Under the pieces are notes generated by a model. That model saw only the letters and a list, made by a program, of their open reading frames with translations, ran no database searches and had not been told where the DNA came from. From assembly GCF_000264495.1 (NCBI RefSeq), contig NC_017954.1, positions 930,001 to 994,000 on the forward strand: a stretch of DNA of 64,000 bases, read 5' to 3'. Below are positions 8,341 to 16,403 of this stretch, piece by piece. The translations under genes and the position numbers were made by a program. The stretch is from Thermogladius calderae 1633. GTDB taxonomy: Archaea; Thermoproteota; Thermoprotei_A; Sulfolobales; Desulfurococcaceae. The first letter of the stretch is position 1. Every line of letters starts with the position of its first letter.

Positions 8341-8976
8341 TTGTCGCGGCAGGAGTACGTTGAGGTCTCGGCCCGGGCTGGTGTCTCGAGGGTTTTAGCA
8401 CGGGCTGGGTACGAAGTCCTAGAGGTCGCCCTCGGCGTCCTAGCGCTCGCGGCCTCGAGCAAGGCCCGTTTCGCGACCCCCCTGTCCCCCGTGCCGTTCA
8501 CGCTGCAGACGCTCGTACTCCTCTACATCATCCTCGTGTTAAGGGAGAGGGCTTGGAGGCCCGTCTTGTCGTATATCGCCCTCGGCCTAGCGGGCCTGCC
8601 GGTGTTTGCTTACGGGGGTGGGCCGGCATACGTGTTCTCCCCCACCTTCGGCTACCTAGTAGGCTTCCTACTGGCCAGCTTCGTGGGAGGGAGGCTGGCG
8701 TCCGGGAGGGTCCTGACCCCCAGGAAGCTCGTCTTGTCCTCCCTCGTCTCGACACTGGTGATCTACGCGGCCGGCTACGCCTACTTGACGGCGTGGCTCG
8801 CGGCTGTGGCTAGAACCAGTCTGGCCGCAGCCCTGGTGGCGGGGCTCGTGTCCGGTGTGCTCATATTCATACCATGGGACCTGCTCAAGGCGCTCGCGGC
8901 GGCCGTCCTGGTCGTCGCCACCAACAAAGTGAGGGCGAGGCTGCTCAAAGAGCTGAAAGAGTACGCGTCGCCCTAG
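8341..8976 (+). CDS. bioY: Biotin transporter substrate-binding subunit BioY
   Basis: 211 aa membrane protein, an S component of an energy-coupling factor transporter or a stand-alone biotin carrier. BioY hallmarks: SKARFATPLSPVPFTLQTLV (residues ~40-60), RPVLSYIALGLAGLPVFAYGGG and FSPTFGYLVGFLLASFVGGRL, then three more hydrophobic segments. The TTG start is the only one that keeps the N-terminal region. No EcfA or EcfT genes are nearby, so it works alone or uses a shared module. Single-gene transcript; the convergent neighbour is on the other strand. Confidence 0.92.
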   Translation: MSRQEYVEVSARAGVSRVLARAGYEVLEVALGVLALAASSKARFATPLSPVPFTLQTLVLLYIILVLRERAWRPVLSYIALGLAGLPVFAYGGGPAYVFSPTFGYLVGFLLASFVGGRLASGRVLTPRKLVLSSLVSTLVIYAAGYAYLTAWLAAVARTSLAAALVAGLVSGVLIFIPWDLLKALAAAVLVVATNKVRARLLKELKEYASP

Positions 8977-9039
8977 AGAGCCCTCTGCGCCAACCCCTAA
9001 CTCCGACAGGCCGCCGGTGGGCGTCTTCCCCCGAGGTCC

Positions 9040-9726
9040 CTACTGCCTCCCCAGGTAGCCCTCCACTTCCCTCCTCAGGCTGCTCTTCAGCTCCCTTATC
9101 CTCTCGGCCTGCTCGAGGGCCCTGTTTATCCAGTCCCTGCTCGCCTCAATACCCTTCCTCGTGAAGTAGGCCACGGCCTCGCTCCTGCTCTTGAATACAC
9201 CGGCGTCGACGAGCCTGTCTATGAGCTCCAGGTCGCTACTGTGGATCCTGGCCGAGACGACCACGGTCTCGGCCACCGCCCTCGTGACCTCCCTGAAGAC
9301 CTCGCGGAGGTTCTTGAAGGCGTCCTCGGCCGTCCTCGCCGTGTGCCTAAGCGCCTCCTCCACCATCTTCGAGAACGCGCTGCTGAGCTCCGCGGCCTTC
9401 GCAGCCGCCCTCCCCTTGTGCTCCGACACCACCTTGTCGATGTGCTTCCTAAGCTCGTCTAGCTCGGCCTCGATCCTCGACTTGAACTCCTCGACCTCCC
9501 TCTCCAACCCCTGCCTCTGGGCCTGGCCGAGGCTGGCCTCTAGGAACTTGCTGATCTCGGCGATCTCCCTCGCGATCCTCTCGAGCCCCTCTGCCAGGGC
9601 CTTGACCGCCTCGCCCTCCCTACCCTCCCTGTAGAGCTCCTCGAACCGCTTCTCCGTCTCGGAGACAAGCCCCCTAACTCTAGCCAAGAACTCCTTCATC
9701 TTCTCCGAGAAACTCTCCCCGCTCAT
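9040..9726 (-). CDS. Coiled-coil protein with C-terminal ribbon-helix-helix domain
   Basis: 228 aa. Residues 1-~150 are highly charged helix with heptad-like spacing (EKMKEFLARVRGL, EREVEEFKSRIEAELDEL), a long coiled coil. Residues ~152-205 look like a ribbon-helix-helix DNA-binding fold: the strand TVVVSARIHSSDLELIDRLV followed by two helices around FKSRSEAVAYFTRKGIEA. Such proteins recur in hyperthermophilic crenarchaea as probable chromatin or regulatory proteins. ATG start; AT-rich TACAAGATTACAG lies ~25 bases upstream. The target is unknown. Confidence 0.75.
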   Translation of the reverse strand: MSGESFSEKMKEFLARVRGLVSETEKRFEELYREGREGEAVKALAEGLERIAREIAEISKFLEASLGQAQRQGLEREVEEFKSRIEAELDELRKHIDKVVSEHKGRAAAKAAELSSAFSKMVEEALRHTARTAEDAFKNLREVFREVTRAVAETVVVSARIHSSDLELIDRLVDAGVFKSRSEAVAYFTRKGIEASRDWINRALEQAERIRELKSSLRREVEGYLGRQ

Positions 9727-10026
9727 GTTTACCCCATTACAGTATTACAAGATTACAGCCTTTTAAGCGTTACAGGGGCCCACCCCGAGGGCGGAGCAGC
9801 CGGTTGAGGAGGGTTGAGACCCCGCGCAGGATAAACAGGGTGACCTCCACACGGGTCAAGGCCTGGCCGAGGCCGCGGACCTCACCCTCGTCGTAGAGCT
9901 AGGCGAAAAAGTGGGGGCGAGGTCAGCGGAGAACTGTGCGTAAACGTTCGTGTACAACGTCGCCCAACTACCCCTGGCTACAGGAGCGCTGTACAGCCAC
10001 TGCGTCTCTCTGAGGCCGGAACTAGG
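9727..10026. other. Non-coding or decayed spacer
   Basis: 300 bases with no intact gene. Short plus-strand open pieces separated by stops precede the CHAT-like relic and may be its eroded front part. Confidence 0.4.
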
Positions 10027-10243
10027 GTGCTGAGCGGCATAGGCGTCGTGCTTAACCCCCTAGGGCTGCTGAGAGCGGGGCCAGCTAGCGCGGTCCACCC
10101 CGTGCCCTGGAGGCCTCTCACGGGAGGACAGAGAAGCCGCGGAGAGCATCGTCAAACACACTGCTGAAGAGGGCGGCGAGGCGCTCTACAACGCTCCAAG
10201 ATACTGGGCAGCAGTCCTCGTACTGGACGAGGACGAGAATTAA
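10027..10243 (+). pseudogene. Relic of a CHAT-domain (caspase-like) protein C terminus
   Basis: Two pieces in different frames together read like the end of a CHAT peptidase. The first, from 10027, contains VLSGIGVVLNPLGLLRAG and then SAVHPVPW. The second, 10124-10243, reads EDREAAESIVKHTAEEGG and then ALYNAPRYWAAVLVLDED. CHAT proteins end with an LxxxGAxSVVxSLWPV block, a helix, then a HPYYWAAFVL strand. The frame change near 10120 and the stops upstream mean it is dead. The assignment rests on remembered family patterns, so it is tentative. Confidence 0.35.
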
Positions 10244-10353
10244 GCCTTAGACGCGGCGCGACCGATTAGAGGAACGGCTGCTAGAAAAGCCCCGGCTTCG
10301 GCCTGGGGGTTCGTAGTGCCGGCGTGTCCTTGAGAGAGTTGGGGGGAGGCCCT

Positions 10354-10745
10354 CTAGACAACGACTACTCTAACGCCGGCTTTGACCGCCGCGGTGGCTT
10401 GCGAGCTCTCGCTGGTGACGGGCTCAGTGTTCTTCTCGAGGGCTAGCGCTATGAAGAGCGCGTCGTACACAGTTGTCTTGTGCTTTGAGGCGAGCTCGAA
10501 AGCACCAGCTAGGTAGTCCCTCTCGTCTACAGCTGGTATAGCGTCTTCCAGTAGAGCCCTAATATAGTGAGCGCTACGTTGTAGTCGATTTCGCCCCTGG
10601 TAACCCTCTTCCATAGGGCGTTCGCGACTTCTTTAACGGCGAGGTCGAGGGTTACGACGCCATCCATTAATAACTCCCTGACCTTCTCCCACCCGGCTTC
10701 ACGTGTAAAGTACTTCACCAGAGCGGACGAGTCAACGACTCTCAC
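10354..10745 (-). pseudogene. VapC-like PIN toxin, frameshifted
   Basis: Read from 10745, frame 1 gives MRVVDSSALVKYFTRE (first PIN aspartate), an EVANALWKRV helix with the conserved Glu, then runs out after ILGLYWKTLYQL. A second frame resumes with RALLEDAIPAVDERDYLAGA and TVYDALFIALAL (third acidic residue). The switch lies around 10555-10575. The fourth acidic position reads TSESS rather than TSD/TAD. The toxin is therefore probably inactive. Its antitoxin gene overlaps the start by 14 bases and looks intact, the expected order for a decaying pair. Confidence 0.75.
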
Positions 10746-10959
10746 GGTCCTCCCTCACGGACAGTGCCGAAAAGCCCTCCTCGGCCGGCTTGACTTTGCT
10801 TAACAGCTCGTCCCAGACCTTCACGTACTTCCTGGTCTTGACCCTTGCTGCGAGCTCTTCGAGAAACCTCTTTACCTCCTCGCTAATGTCAACACCGCTC
10901 TCCTCAAGCAGCTTCTTAACCTCTTCTCTAACTCTCACACAAACGACTACCGTCTTCAA
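10732..10959 (-). CDS. VapB-like antitoxin
   Basis: 75 aa from a TTG at 10959. The product starts with a short strand KTVVVCVRVREEVKKLLEE and continues as helices, the layout of ribbon-helix-helix VapB/CopG antitoxins, with an acidic C-terminal tail that would wrap the toxin. The frame stays open to 11133, but an AT box (TTTATAAT near 10993) sits ~35 bases before the TTG, so the shorter form is preferred. It overlaps the broken vapC. Confidence 0.6.
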   Translation of the reverse strand: MKTVVVCVRVREEVKKLLEESGVDISEEVKRFLEELAARVKTRKYVKVWDELLSKVKPAEEGFSALSVREDRESR

Positions 10960-11405
10960 CGGACAACCCGCTTTATACCAGCCAACTACTAGATTATAAA
11001 CGCACATGCCTACAGTAGTGTAGACATAGCAAACCTCACTGAGCGACGCTGCTACACGAGCGCCGAGCCCCGAGTACCTCGCGGCGTCAACCCCCCTTAT
11101 TGTAGTAGAAAGAAGCCCCGTGGCCTGGGGCACTGTCTAAGCCTGTGTTGCGCGGGGGGAGACCGCTCGGCAGTTAAACCCCGTACTCATAACGGCTGGT
11201 AGTGCTTCTACACGACTCGGCCGCCTGTTGTACCGGTGGCTGACAAGGTGCTTCCACAGTAGTACCAGGAGTGAGGCGACCGCCCGGGTAGAGGGTGTGA
11301 GGGGCGCCGGGCCGAGAAGAAAAGGTGGTCTCAGACCTCCACGTGGCCCTCGTTCGCTCGGTAACACGGGCGGCGGCTCGACAGGCCCGGGCTCTCGGCG
11401 GGCTG

Positions 11406-11915
11406 TCAGAGTTCTAGGGCTCGCTGGTACTCCTTGCTGTGCTTCCCCAGCTCCTCGAGCGCCTCGGGGTTCTTCTCCACGAGCTCGTTGACTATGCTGA
11501 GGTACCTCGCCACCCTGACGGCGTTGGGCGATATCTTCTTCAGCTCTCTTCCGTCTACTACCACGTAGTGCTCTCTGTCGACTTTCTCTCCGAGTATGTA
11601 CTCCGCCTCGTTCACCGACGCCTGGAGGGCGAAGCAGTGGGGGCTCCCGTCGATTGTCACGACAACGAGCTTCCTCGGCTTCGTGGACCTTATCATGCTA
11701 GCGAGCTTGCCGTAGTAGGCTGCGCTCTCCCGCTCCGGGCAGGCCAGTAGGACCGCGCGGTTCTTGGAGAGCTTCTCGAACAGCTCCGGGTTTACAACGG
11801 GCAGGCAAGCGGAGGCTACTAGTATCTCGCCGCCCTCTAGGTGCGGTGCCTTGACCCACGTGCTCCATACCCAGGAGACTCCGCGCCTCTGCTCCTCAGA
11901 GCTCAAGGCCCTCAC
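11406..11915 (-). CDS. Conserved archaeal protein downstream of thiC
   Basis: 169 aa, GTG start inside the end of thiC (20-base overlap), so the two are co-expressed. Features: [17 protein letters not shown], a strand [19 protein letters not shown], then [20 protein letters not shown] and [21 protein letters not shown]. It looks like an alpha/beta fold with scattered cysteines (about three), without a CxxC pair. I recall similar small proteins in hyperthermophilic archaea annotated without function. A role in thiamine metabolism is suggested only by overlap with thiC. Confidence 0.6.
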   Translation of the reverse strand: MRALSSEEQRRGVSWVWSTWVKAPHLEGGEILVASACLPVVNPELFEKLSKNRAVLLACPERESAAYYGKLASMIRSTKPRKLVVVTIDGSPHCFALQASVNEAEYILGEKVDREHYVVVDGRELKKISPNAVRVARYLSIVNELVEKNPEALEELGKHSKEYQRALEL

Positions 11916-13239
11916 CGTACCTCTCGAGTAGCTCCTCTACCGAGGGCTCCCTCCTGCCCCGCGTGTACTTGTCTAGGAGTAGGAATACGCAGTACTGGCC
12001 GCACATTGTACAGGACTTCAACGCGGCACCGCCGAACTGACCCCTGATCTCCGCTGCCCTCTCCGGGTCGTACGCGTTCTTCAGCTGGTACTCCCAGTCG
12101 AGCTTAGCCCTCGCGACGCTCATCTTGACGTCCGGTAGAGCCGCCCTCCTTCCGAGCTTGACTAGGTCCCCGGCGTGAGCGGCTATTTTGGAGGCTATCA
12201 GGCCCTCCTTGACCTGTTCCTCGTTTGGGAGGCCGAGGTGCTCGGCTGGTGTCAGGTAGCATATCAGGTCTGCGCCCGCCGCTGCCGCTAGGGCTGCCCC
12301 TATCGCCGCCGCTATGTGGTCGTACCCGGCCGCCGTGTCCGTTACGAGGGGGCCTAGCACGTAGTAGGGTACACCGCCCGAGAGGGACTTCGCGAGCTTG
12401 ACGTCCGCCACCACCTTGTCTAGCGTCACGTGGCCTGGGCCCTCGATCATCACCTGGACCCCCTTCTCCACGCTCTCTCGCGCGAGCTTGGCGTTCAAGA
12501 GCAGCTCGCCCACTTGGAGCTCGTCGAGGGCGTCGGCCGTCGCGCCCGGCCTGAGGGCGTCGCCCAGGCTTATCACGGCGTCGTACTCCCTGAACAGCTC
12601 CAGTACCTGCCCCCAGTTCTCGAGGTACGGGTTCTCCCTGCCGGTCTCCAGCATCCACGCGGAGACCATTGAGCCGCCTCTACTCACTATGGGCATGACC
12701 CTCCTGCTCTTCACCGCCCTGGAGGCGAGGTCCCTCGTTACGGCCGCGTGTATGGTCATGAAGTCCACCCCGTCCCGCAAGTGCCTCTCCACCACCTCGA
12801 GGAACCAGTCAGGGGGTATGCTCGCCACGCTACCGTACCTCCTCACGCCCTCTATCCATGCCTGGTAGGTGGGGACTGTGCCGAAGGGCGCTCCCCCCGA
12901 CTTCTCTATGAGCCTCCTCCTCACGTAGTCGAGGTCGCCGCCCGTGCTCAAGTCCATCAGCGTGTCCGCCCCGTACCTCAAGGCGAGCTCCACCTTCCTC
13001 TCCTCCAGCTCGTAGTCCACGTAGACGCCGCTCGTCCCCACGTTCACGTTGACCTTGGTCGTAAGCCCTTCACCGACCCCGACCAGCCTAGCCCCCTTCT
13101 TCCTGTTGTTCCTCGGTATAACTACTCGGCCAGCCGCGACCCTACGCCTCAGCAGGTAGTAGTCGACACCCTCCCGGGAGGCCACCTCCCTAATGAAGTC
13201 TACCTCGCCCCCCGACCTAGCCTCCAAGATCAGGGTCAT
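11896..13239 (-). CDS. thiC: Phosphomethylpyrimidine synthase ThiC
   Basis: 447 aa radical-SAM enzyme that rearranges 5-aminoimidazole ribotide into hydroxymethylpyrimidine phosphate for thiamine. Family marks: [70 protein letters not shown]. The C-terminal cluster motif is CTMCGQYC, a C-x2-C-x3-C arrangement rather than the C-x2-C-x4-C I know from bacterial and plant ThiC. Length ~450 matches archaeal forms lacking the N-terminal extension. The ATG lies 23 bases after the promoter element shared with thi4, so the mRNA is probably leaderless. Confidence 0.95.
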   Translation of the reverse strand: MTLILEARSGGEVDFIREVASREGVDYYLLRRRVAAGRVVIPRNNRKKGARLVGVGEGLTTKVNVNVGTSGVYVDYELEERKVELALRYGADTLMDLSTGGDLDYVRRRLIEKSGGAPFGTVPTYQAWIEGVRRYGSVASIPPDWFLEVVERHLRDGVDFMTIHAAVTRDLASRAVKSRRVMPIVSRGGSMVSAWMLETGRENPYLENWGQVLELFREYDAVISLGDALRPGATADALDELQVGELLLNAKLARESVEKGVQVMIEGPGHVTLDKVVADVKLAKSLSGGVPYYVLGPLVTDTAAGYDHIAAAIGAALAAAAGADLICYLTPAEHLGLPNEEQVKEGLIASKIAAHAGDLVKLGRRAALPDVKMSVARAKLDWEYQLKNAYDPERAAEIRGQFGGAALKSCTMCGQYCVFLLLDKYTRGRREPSVEELLERYGEGLEL

Positions 13240-13262
13240 AAACCCACCGCATTACAGGTATA

Positions 13263-13273
13263 TTATAATCAGG
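13263..13273 (-). promoter_or_regulatory. thiC promoter, thiamine-gene element
   Basis: On the minus strand CCTGATTATAA, then exactly 23 bases to the thiC ATG; GGTGGGTT lies just before the start. The same 11-mer with the same 23-base spacing precedes thi4. GATTATAA serves as the TATA box. Confidence 0.6.
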
Positions 13274-13372
13274 ATATAAACAGATCAATAACCGGGTTAT
13301 AACACCTTGCTGGGCTTACTTCTCCCCTCACAAGGTTGAGACACCATCCAGCCTGCCTGCTACTACATTTCT

Positions 13373-13540
13373 ATGATGGAAATGTCCCCCACCACGGAGA
13401 CGTGGTTCAAGACGCCTCAGAAAGTGAATTACAACTATGACCCTGGGCATCTCTATTGGTTGGGTCGTCTATGCTCTGATGCTTGCCCATTTTGCTGTGG
13501 TGACTACGCGAAGTGTTTTCCCTTTGTACAAGGAGATTGA
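13373..13540 (+). CDS. Small Cys-rich ORF
   Basis: 55 codons from ATG-ATG at 13373, in a 386-base gap between thiC and the cas genes. The product has five cysteines in its last 22 residues (LCSDACPFCCGDYAKC, C-x3-C-x2-CC-x5-C), suggesting a zinc or iron-sulfur site, preceded by an aromatic stretch (YNYDPGHLYWLG). No obvious ribosome-binding site. It is either a real metal-binding microprotein or chance; the dense cysteines make chance less likely. Confidence 0.35.
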   Translation: MMEMSPTTETWFKTPQKVNYNYDPGHLYWLGRLCSDACPFCCGDYAKCFPFVQGD

Positions 13541-13625
13541 TAAAAGGTAAGGTAGTGAAGGTAAGGTAGTGGTGGTTATAGCACGACTGTCTTAGCAGGA
13601 GCCTTAATAAAAAAGCGTGAAGGAC

Positions 13626-14546
13626 CTAAGGTTTGGTCCCCGTGCACTGCTTTAGCTCGTCTGCTAGCTCTACTTTCCAGTACTCGACATACAGCCTCCC
13701 TACCTCGTCGCTGCTCGTCCTCCTCTCATAATCCGCTACTAGGTTGTCAGCAACTATTAGGGCGCCTGTAATAGACGTGACAAGCCTGTGAAGGACTGCC
13801 TTGTCAACGTTGGGATATCCAGAGAGACTGTCGAGCGACGTGTAGGACTTCGCGTAAGTGCCTACGTACGCAGCAACGTTCTCGAACTCTGTGCCTTTAA
13901 CCGCCTTCATGACCTCGAGCACCTTTGAGCACTGCCCGCAATAATTCGAGTTCCTGCACACGCCTTCAAGCTTGTTCAGGAAGGTCTTGACACGTGGATT
14001 GGTAAAGCCTTTGATGGCCCTGGCCATCACCTCTGCGTTTTTCTCCGCGTCCTCACTAAGGAGCACCTTTGCGGGGTGCCTGCCGGGCTGTGCTGCGTGG
14101 TGTCTGCTCACGACCTTTGCTAGAAGGTCGTAATAGGCCTTCAAGTGCTCGTTAGATTCGCGAAGCGCCAGCCACTCTAATACTACTCCAACTACGTGCT
14201 CGTGTAGGGGGAACGTGAGCTCCTTCTTACTCTGTCTCCGATAGTTTTTCTTGAATTCTTCGAGGTAGTACCCAGAGGCCTTACCAAGGTCGTGCAAAAC
14301 ACCGGCGCAGTAGGCCAGTTTAAGGGGGTCGAGAGCTTCGGGTAGCTTGTTGCCTAGAGCACTCTTTAAGACCTCTAGTCTGTCTCTAAACAAGCATACC
14401 ATGGTCTCCGCAACGTCATGGAGGTGATTCACGAGCGGGACAATGATTTGTTGCCCGCAGTCGGCGTAAGCGAGAGGCCAATTATTCTCAACAAGGTTGG
14501 GGCAGTCTACTGCCACAATAACAACCCCTCCCCATTCTTGTAGCAA
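13626..14546 (-). CDS. Cas3'' HD nuclease (type I-A)
   Basis: 306 aa or slightly shorter; the N terminus overlaps cas3' by 40 bases and a GTG about ten codons in is an alternative start. HD-phosphohydrolase ligands are present: an early His in NHLHDVAE, GVLHDLGKA (the HD pair), FPLHEHVVGVV, and SRHHAAQPGRHPA. It cleaves target DNA single strands with metal ions after recruitment by the Cas3' helicase. A separate HD protein is characteristic of subtype I-A. Cysteines CRNSNYCGQC in the middle may bind zinc. Confidence 0.88.
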   Translation of the reverse strand: MLQEWGGVVIVAVDCPNLVENNWPLAYADCGQQIIVPLVNHLHDVAETMVCLFRDRLEVLKSALGNKLPEALDPLKLAYCAGVLHDLGKASGYYLEEFKKNYRRQSKKELTFPLHEHVVGVVLEWLALRESNEHLKAYYDLLAKVVSRHHAAQPGRHPAKVLLSEDAEKNAEVMARAIKGFTNPRVKTFLNKLEGVCRNSNYCGQCSKVLEVMKAVKGTEFENVAAYVGTYAKSYTSLDSLSGYPNVDKAVLHRLVTSITGALIVADNLVADYERRTSSDEVGRLYVEYWKVELADELKQCTGTKP

Positions 14547-16387
14547 CCTTCTTTTGCCTTCAAGTAGACGCCTTCAAAGCTCTCGCCACGCTTGGCAGTT
14601 GGGTACAACCCTTTGATCGCCTGGATGAGGTTAGCTTTCATCAGGTTGCGAGTACTGTCTTTAGATGTGCGTTCTTCGAAAACCTCGATGTTGTTAACGC
14701 GCTTCACGATTAAAACCTTGAGGTACCTGGACTCACTCCCCTCTTCCTTCTTAATTTCTGTTTCGAGACACTTGTACCCGCTCTTCTCCTCGTACTCTAT
14801 GAGCTTTGATAACTCTACAGCCACAACCTCTAGATTTTTGTAGTTCACTGGTTTTCCGACACGCACGTTGCTGACAACCACAGATACAAGCACGCCGCTC
14901 CTTGCTAATTGTTTCACGTACCCTTTTTCTAGTATGGTGGCGAGATCGTCCGGTTGTGCATCGCTCTTCAAGTAGCTTTCAAGAATTGTAGACTTAGACA
15001 TAGCCGCGTATTCTAGGATCCTGCCCGCGCCAACTTCCTCTAGTAGCTCCGCGAAGCTCCTGTAACCATCTCTGTTGCTGAGGAGTCTCCACTCTACTTC
15101 CTCTCCGCTTTTTAGAACTTCGCTTATTTTTTCAATTGAGCCACGCACGCGTTTCTCATCGTACATGTTCGCGAACTCCTTGGCGACTTCATCGGCTGTT
15201 TTGTTGCTTGGCATGATTATATGGACTTCTGCCCCCCTCTCCTTGCACGCGCCGAAAAGCGGAGATGTCTCTCTACAAAGCCTTCCAGCTCTCTGTGCCA
15301 GGTTTTCCATTGGCGCCGGGTCTGTGAACAGCACTCTGCCTCCGAACTCTACCCCGGCCTCGACGACCTGCGTTGAGACTACCGCCCCACGGCAGTTTTC
15401 TAAGATGTTTTTAATTCTCCGCAGTGCATCATCCCTGTCCTTGTTGCTGAGCAAACCGTGGATGAGCACAACGTCGCCGCCGCATGCTTTTCTCTCTACC
15501 AGGGCTTTGTAGGTTTCTACAGCAGACTTCACGGTGTTCTTGATTACGAGCACAGGCTCTTTACTACAGTATATCTCTACTTTACCGACTAAGTCGCTCG
15601 GGTCTACGAAGTACGTTCTCCAGGCTATTCGGTGGCTTCCCTCGAAGCCGCTGTCACATATACGTATAAGCTCGCCGTTCTTTACCAGCTTCTCCAGATT
15701 GTCCAGTTGTGTGTTTCCGCAACCAACGTATATAATTGGGACCCTGCGGTCTTTTCCTTCCGCTATCTTCACTAGCTGCTCTATAATACTGCTATGCATT
15801 GTGGCCGTTTCTACCACGAGCGGTAGATTTAAGTCTAAGAGGTACCTCAGCGCTGCGAGTAGGGCAGTGTAGGAGTCCTCTTCGCGTCCGAAGGCGTCAC
15901 CGCCGAGGTAAATGTGCGCCTCGTCGAGAACCACTGTGGAGGTGTTTATCGAGAGCTCGAGAGGATAGTAGTGGCCATGCGTTACAAATTCCTTTCCGAG
16001 GACTTTGAACATTTCTGCAACAGGGACCCTGTAGAGGTTGTAGACGAAGCTGTCGAGCGTCGTGACCACTAGCTTTTTGAGGAAGTAGGGGGACTTACCT
16101 TGAGGGTCAACGTCGTCCATAGACTGGTAGCCGGAGCCGTTGTAGTACCTCTTGAACTTCTCGAGGTAGATCTCCTTCACGAGCGCCCTGTAGGGGACTA
16201 CGTGAATGAGCCCCGCCGCTATCTTCCCGTGGTAAGCCTCCTCGAAGAGCCACAGAGAGGTTAGGGTCTTGCCGTAGCCCGTAGGGGCAATAAGCACTAC
16301 TGTCTTCGTCTCAACGAACTTCTCTACTAGCTCCTTCAAGGCTTGTCGAGAGCTGAAAAAACTACTGAGTTGTTCGGGGTATTCCAT
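14507..16387 (-). CDS. Cas3' helicase (type I-A)
   Basis: 626 aa superfamily 2 helicase without the HD domain. Walker A VLIAPTGYGKT (residues ~31-41), Walker B VVLDEAHIYLGG, motif III VVETATMHS, and C-terminal motifs STQVVEAGVEFGGRV and QRAGRLCRE. It unwinds the target DNA once Cascade has bound. It sits between cas8a and cas3'' in the interference operon. ATG start. Confidence 0.92.
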   Translation of the reverse strand: MEYPEQLSSFFSSRQALKELVEKFVETKTVVLIAPTGYGKTLTSLWLFEEAYHGKIAAGLIHVVPYRALVKEIYLEKFKRYYNGSGYQSMDDVDPQGKSPYFLKKLVVTTLDSFVYNLYRVPVAEMFKVLGKEFVTHGHYYPLELSINTSTVVLDEAHIYLGGDAFGREEDSYTALLAALRYLLDLNLPLVVETATMHSSIIEQLVKIAEGKDRRVPIIYVGCGNTQLDNLEKLVKNGELIRICDSGFEGSHRIAWRTYFVDPSDLVGKVEIYCSKEPVLVIKNTVKSAVETYKALVERKACGGDVVLIHGLLSNKDRDDALRRIKNILENCRGAVVSTQVVEAGVEFGGRVLFTDPAPMENLAQRAGRLCRETSPLFGACKERGAEVHIIMPSNKTADEVAKEFANMYDEKRVRGSIEKISEVLKSGEEVEWRLLSNRDGYRSFAELLEEVGAGRILEYAAMSKSTILESYLKSDAQPDDLATILEKGYVKQLARSGVLVSVVVSNVRVGKPVNYKNLEVVAVELSKLIEYEEKSGYKCLETEIKKEEGSESRYLKVLIVKRVNNIEVFEERTSKDSTRNLMKANLIQAIKGLYPTAKRGESFEGVYLKAKEGCYKNGEGLLLWQ

Positions 16388-16403
16388 ACAGAGACCTCGC
16401 TAG

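Noticed and set aside
9241-9634. Plus-strand frames opposite the coiled-coil gene and similar long antisense frames over guaA, hydA and thiC
   Set aside because: High GC makes long antisense frames common; none has family motifs, while the opposite strand does.
13321-13385. C/D-box-like TATGATGG as part of a guide sRNA
   Set aside because: No matching D box (CTGA) at a proper distance and no C'/D' pair; the same bases are the start of the small Cys-rich ORF.
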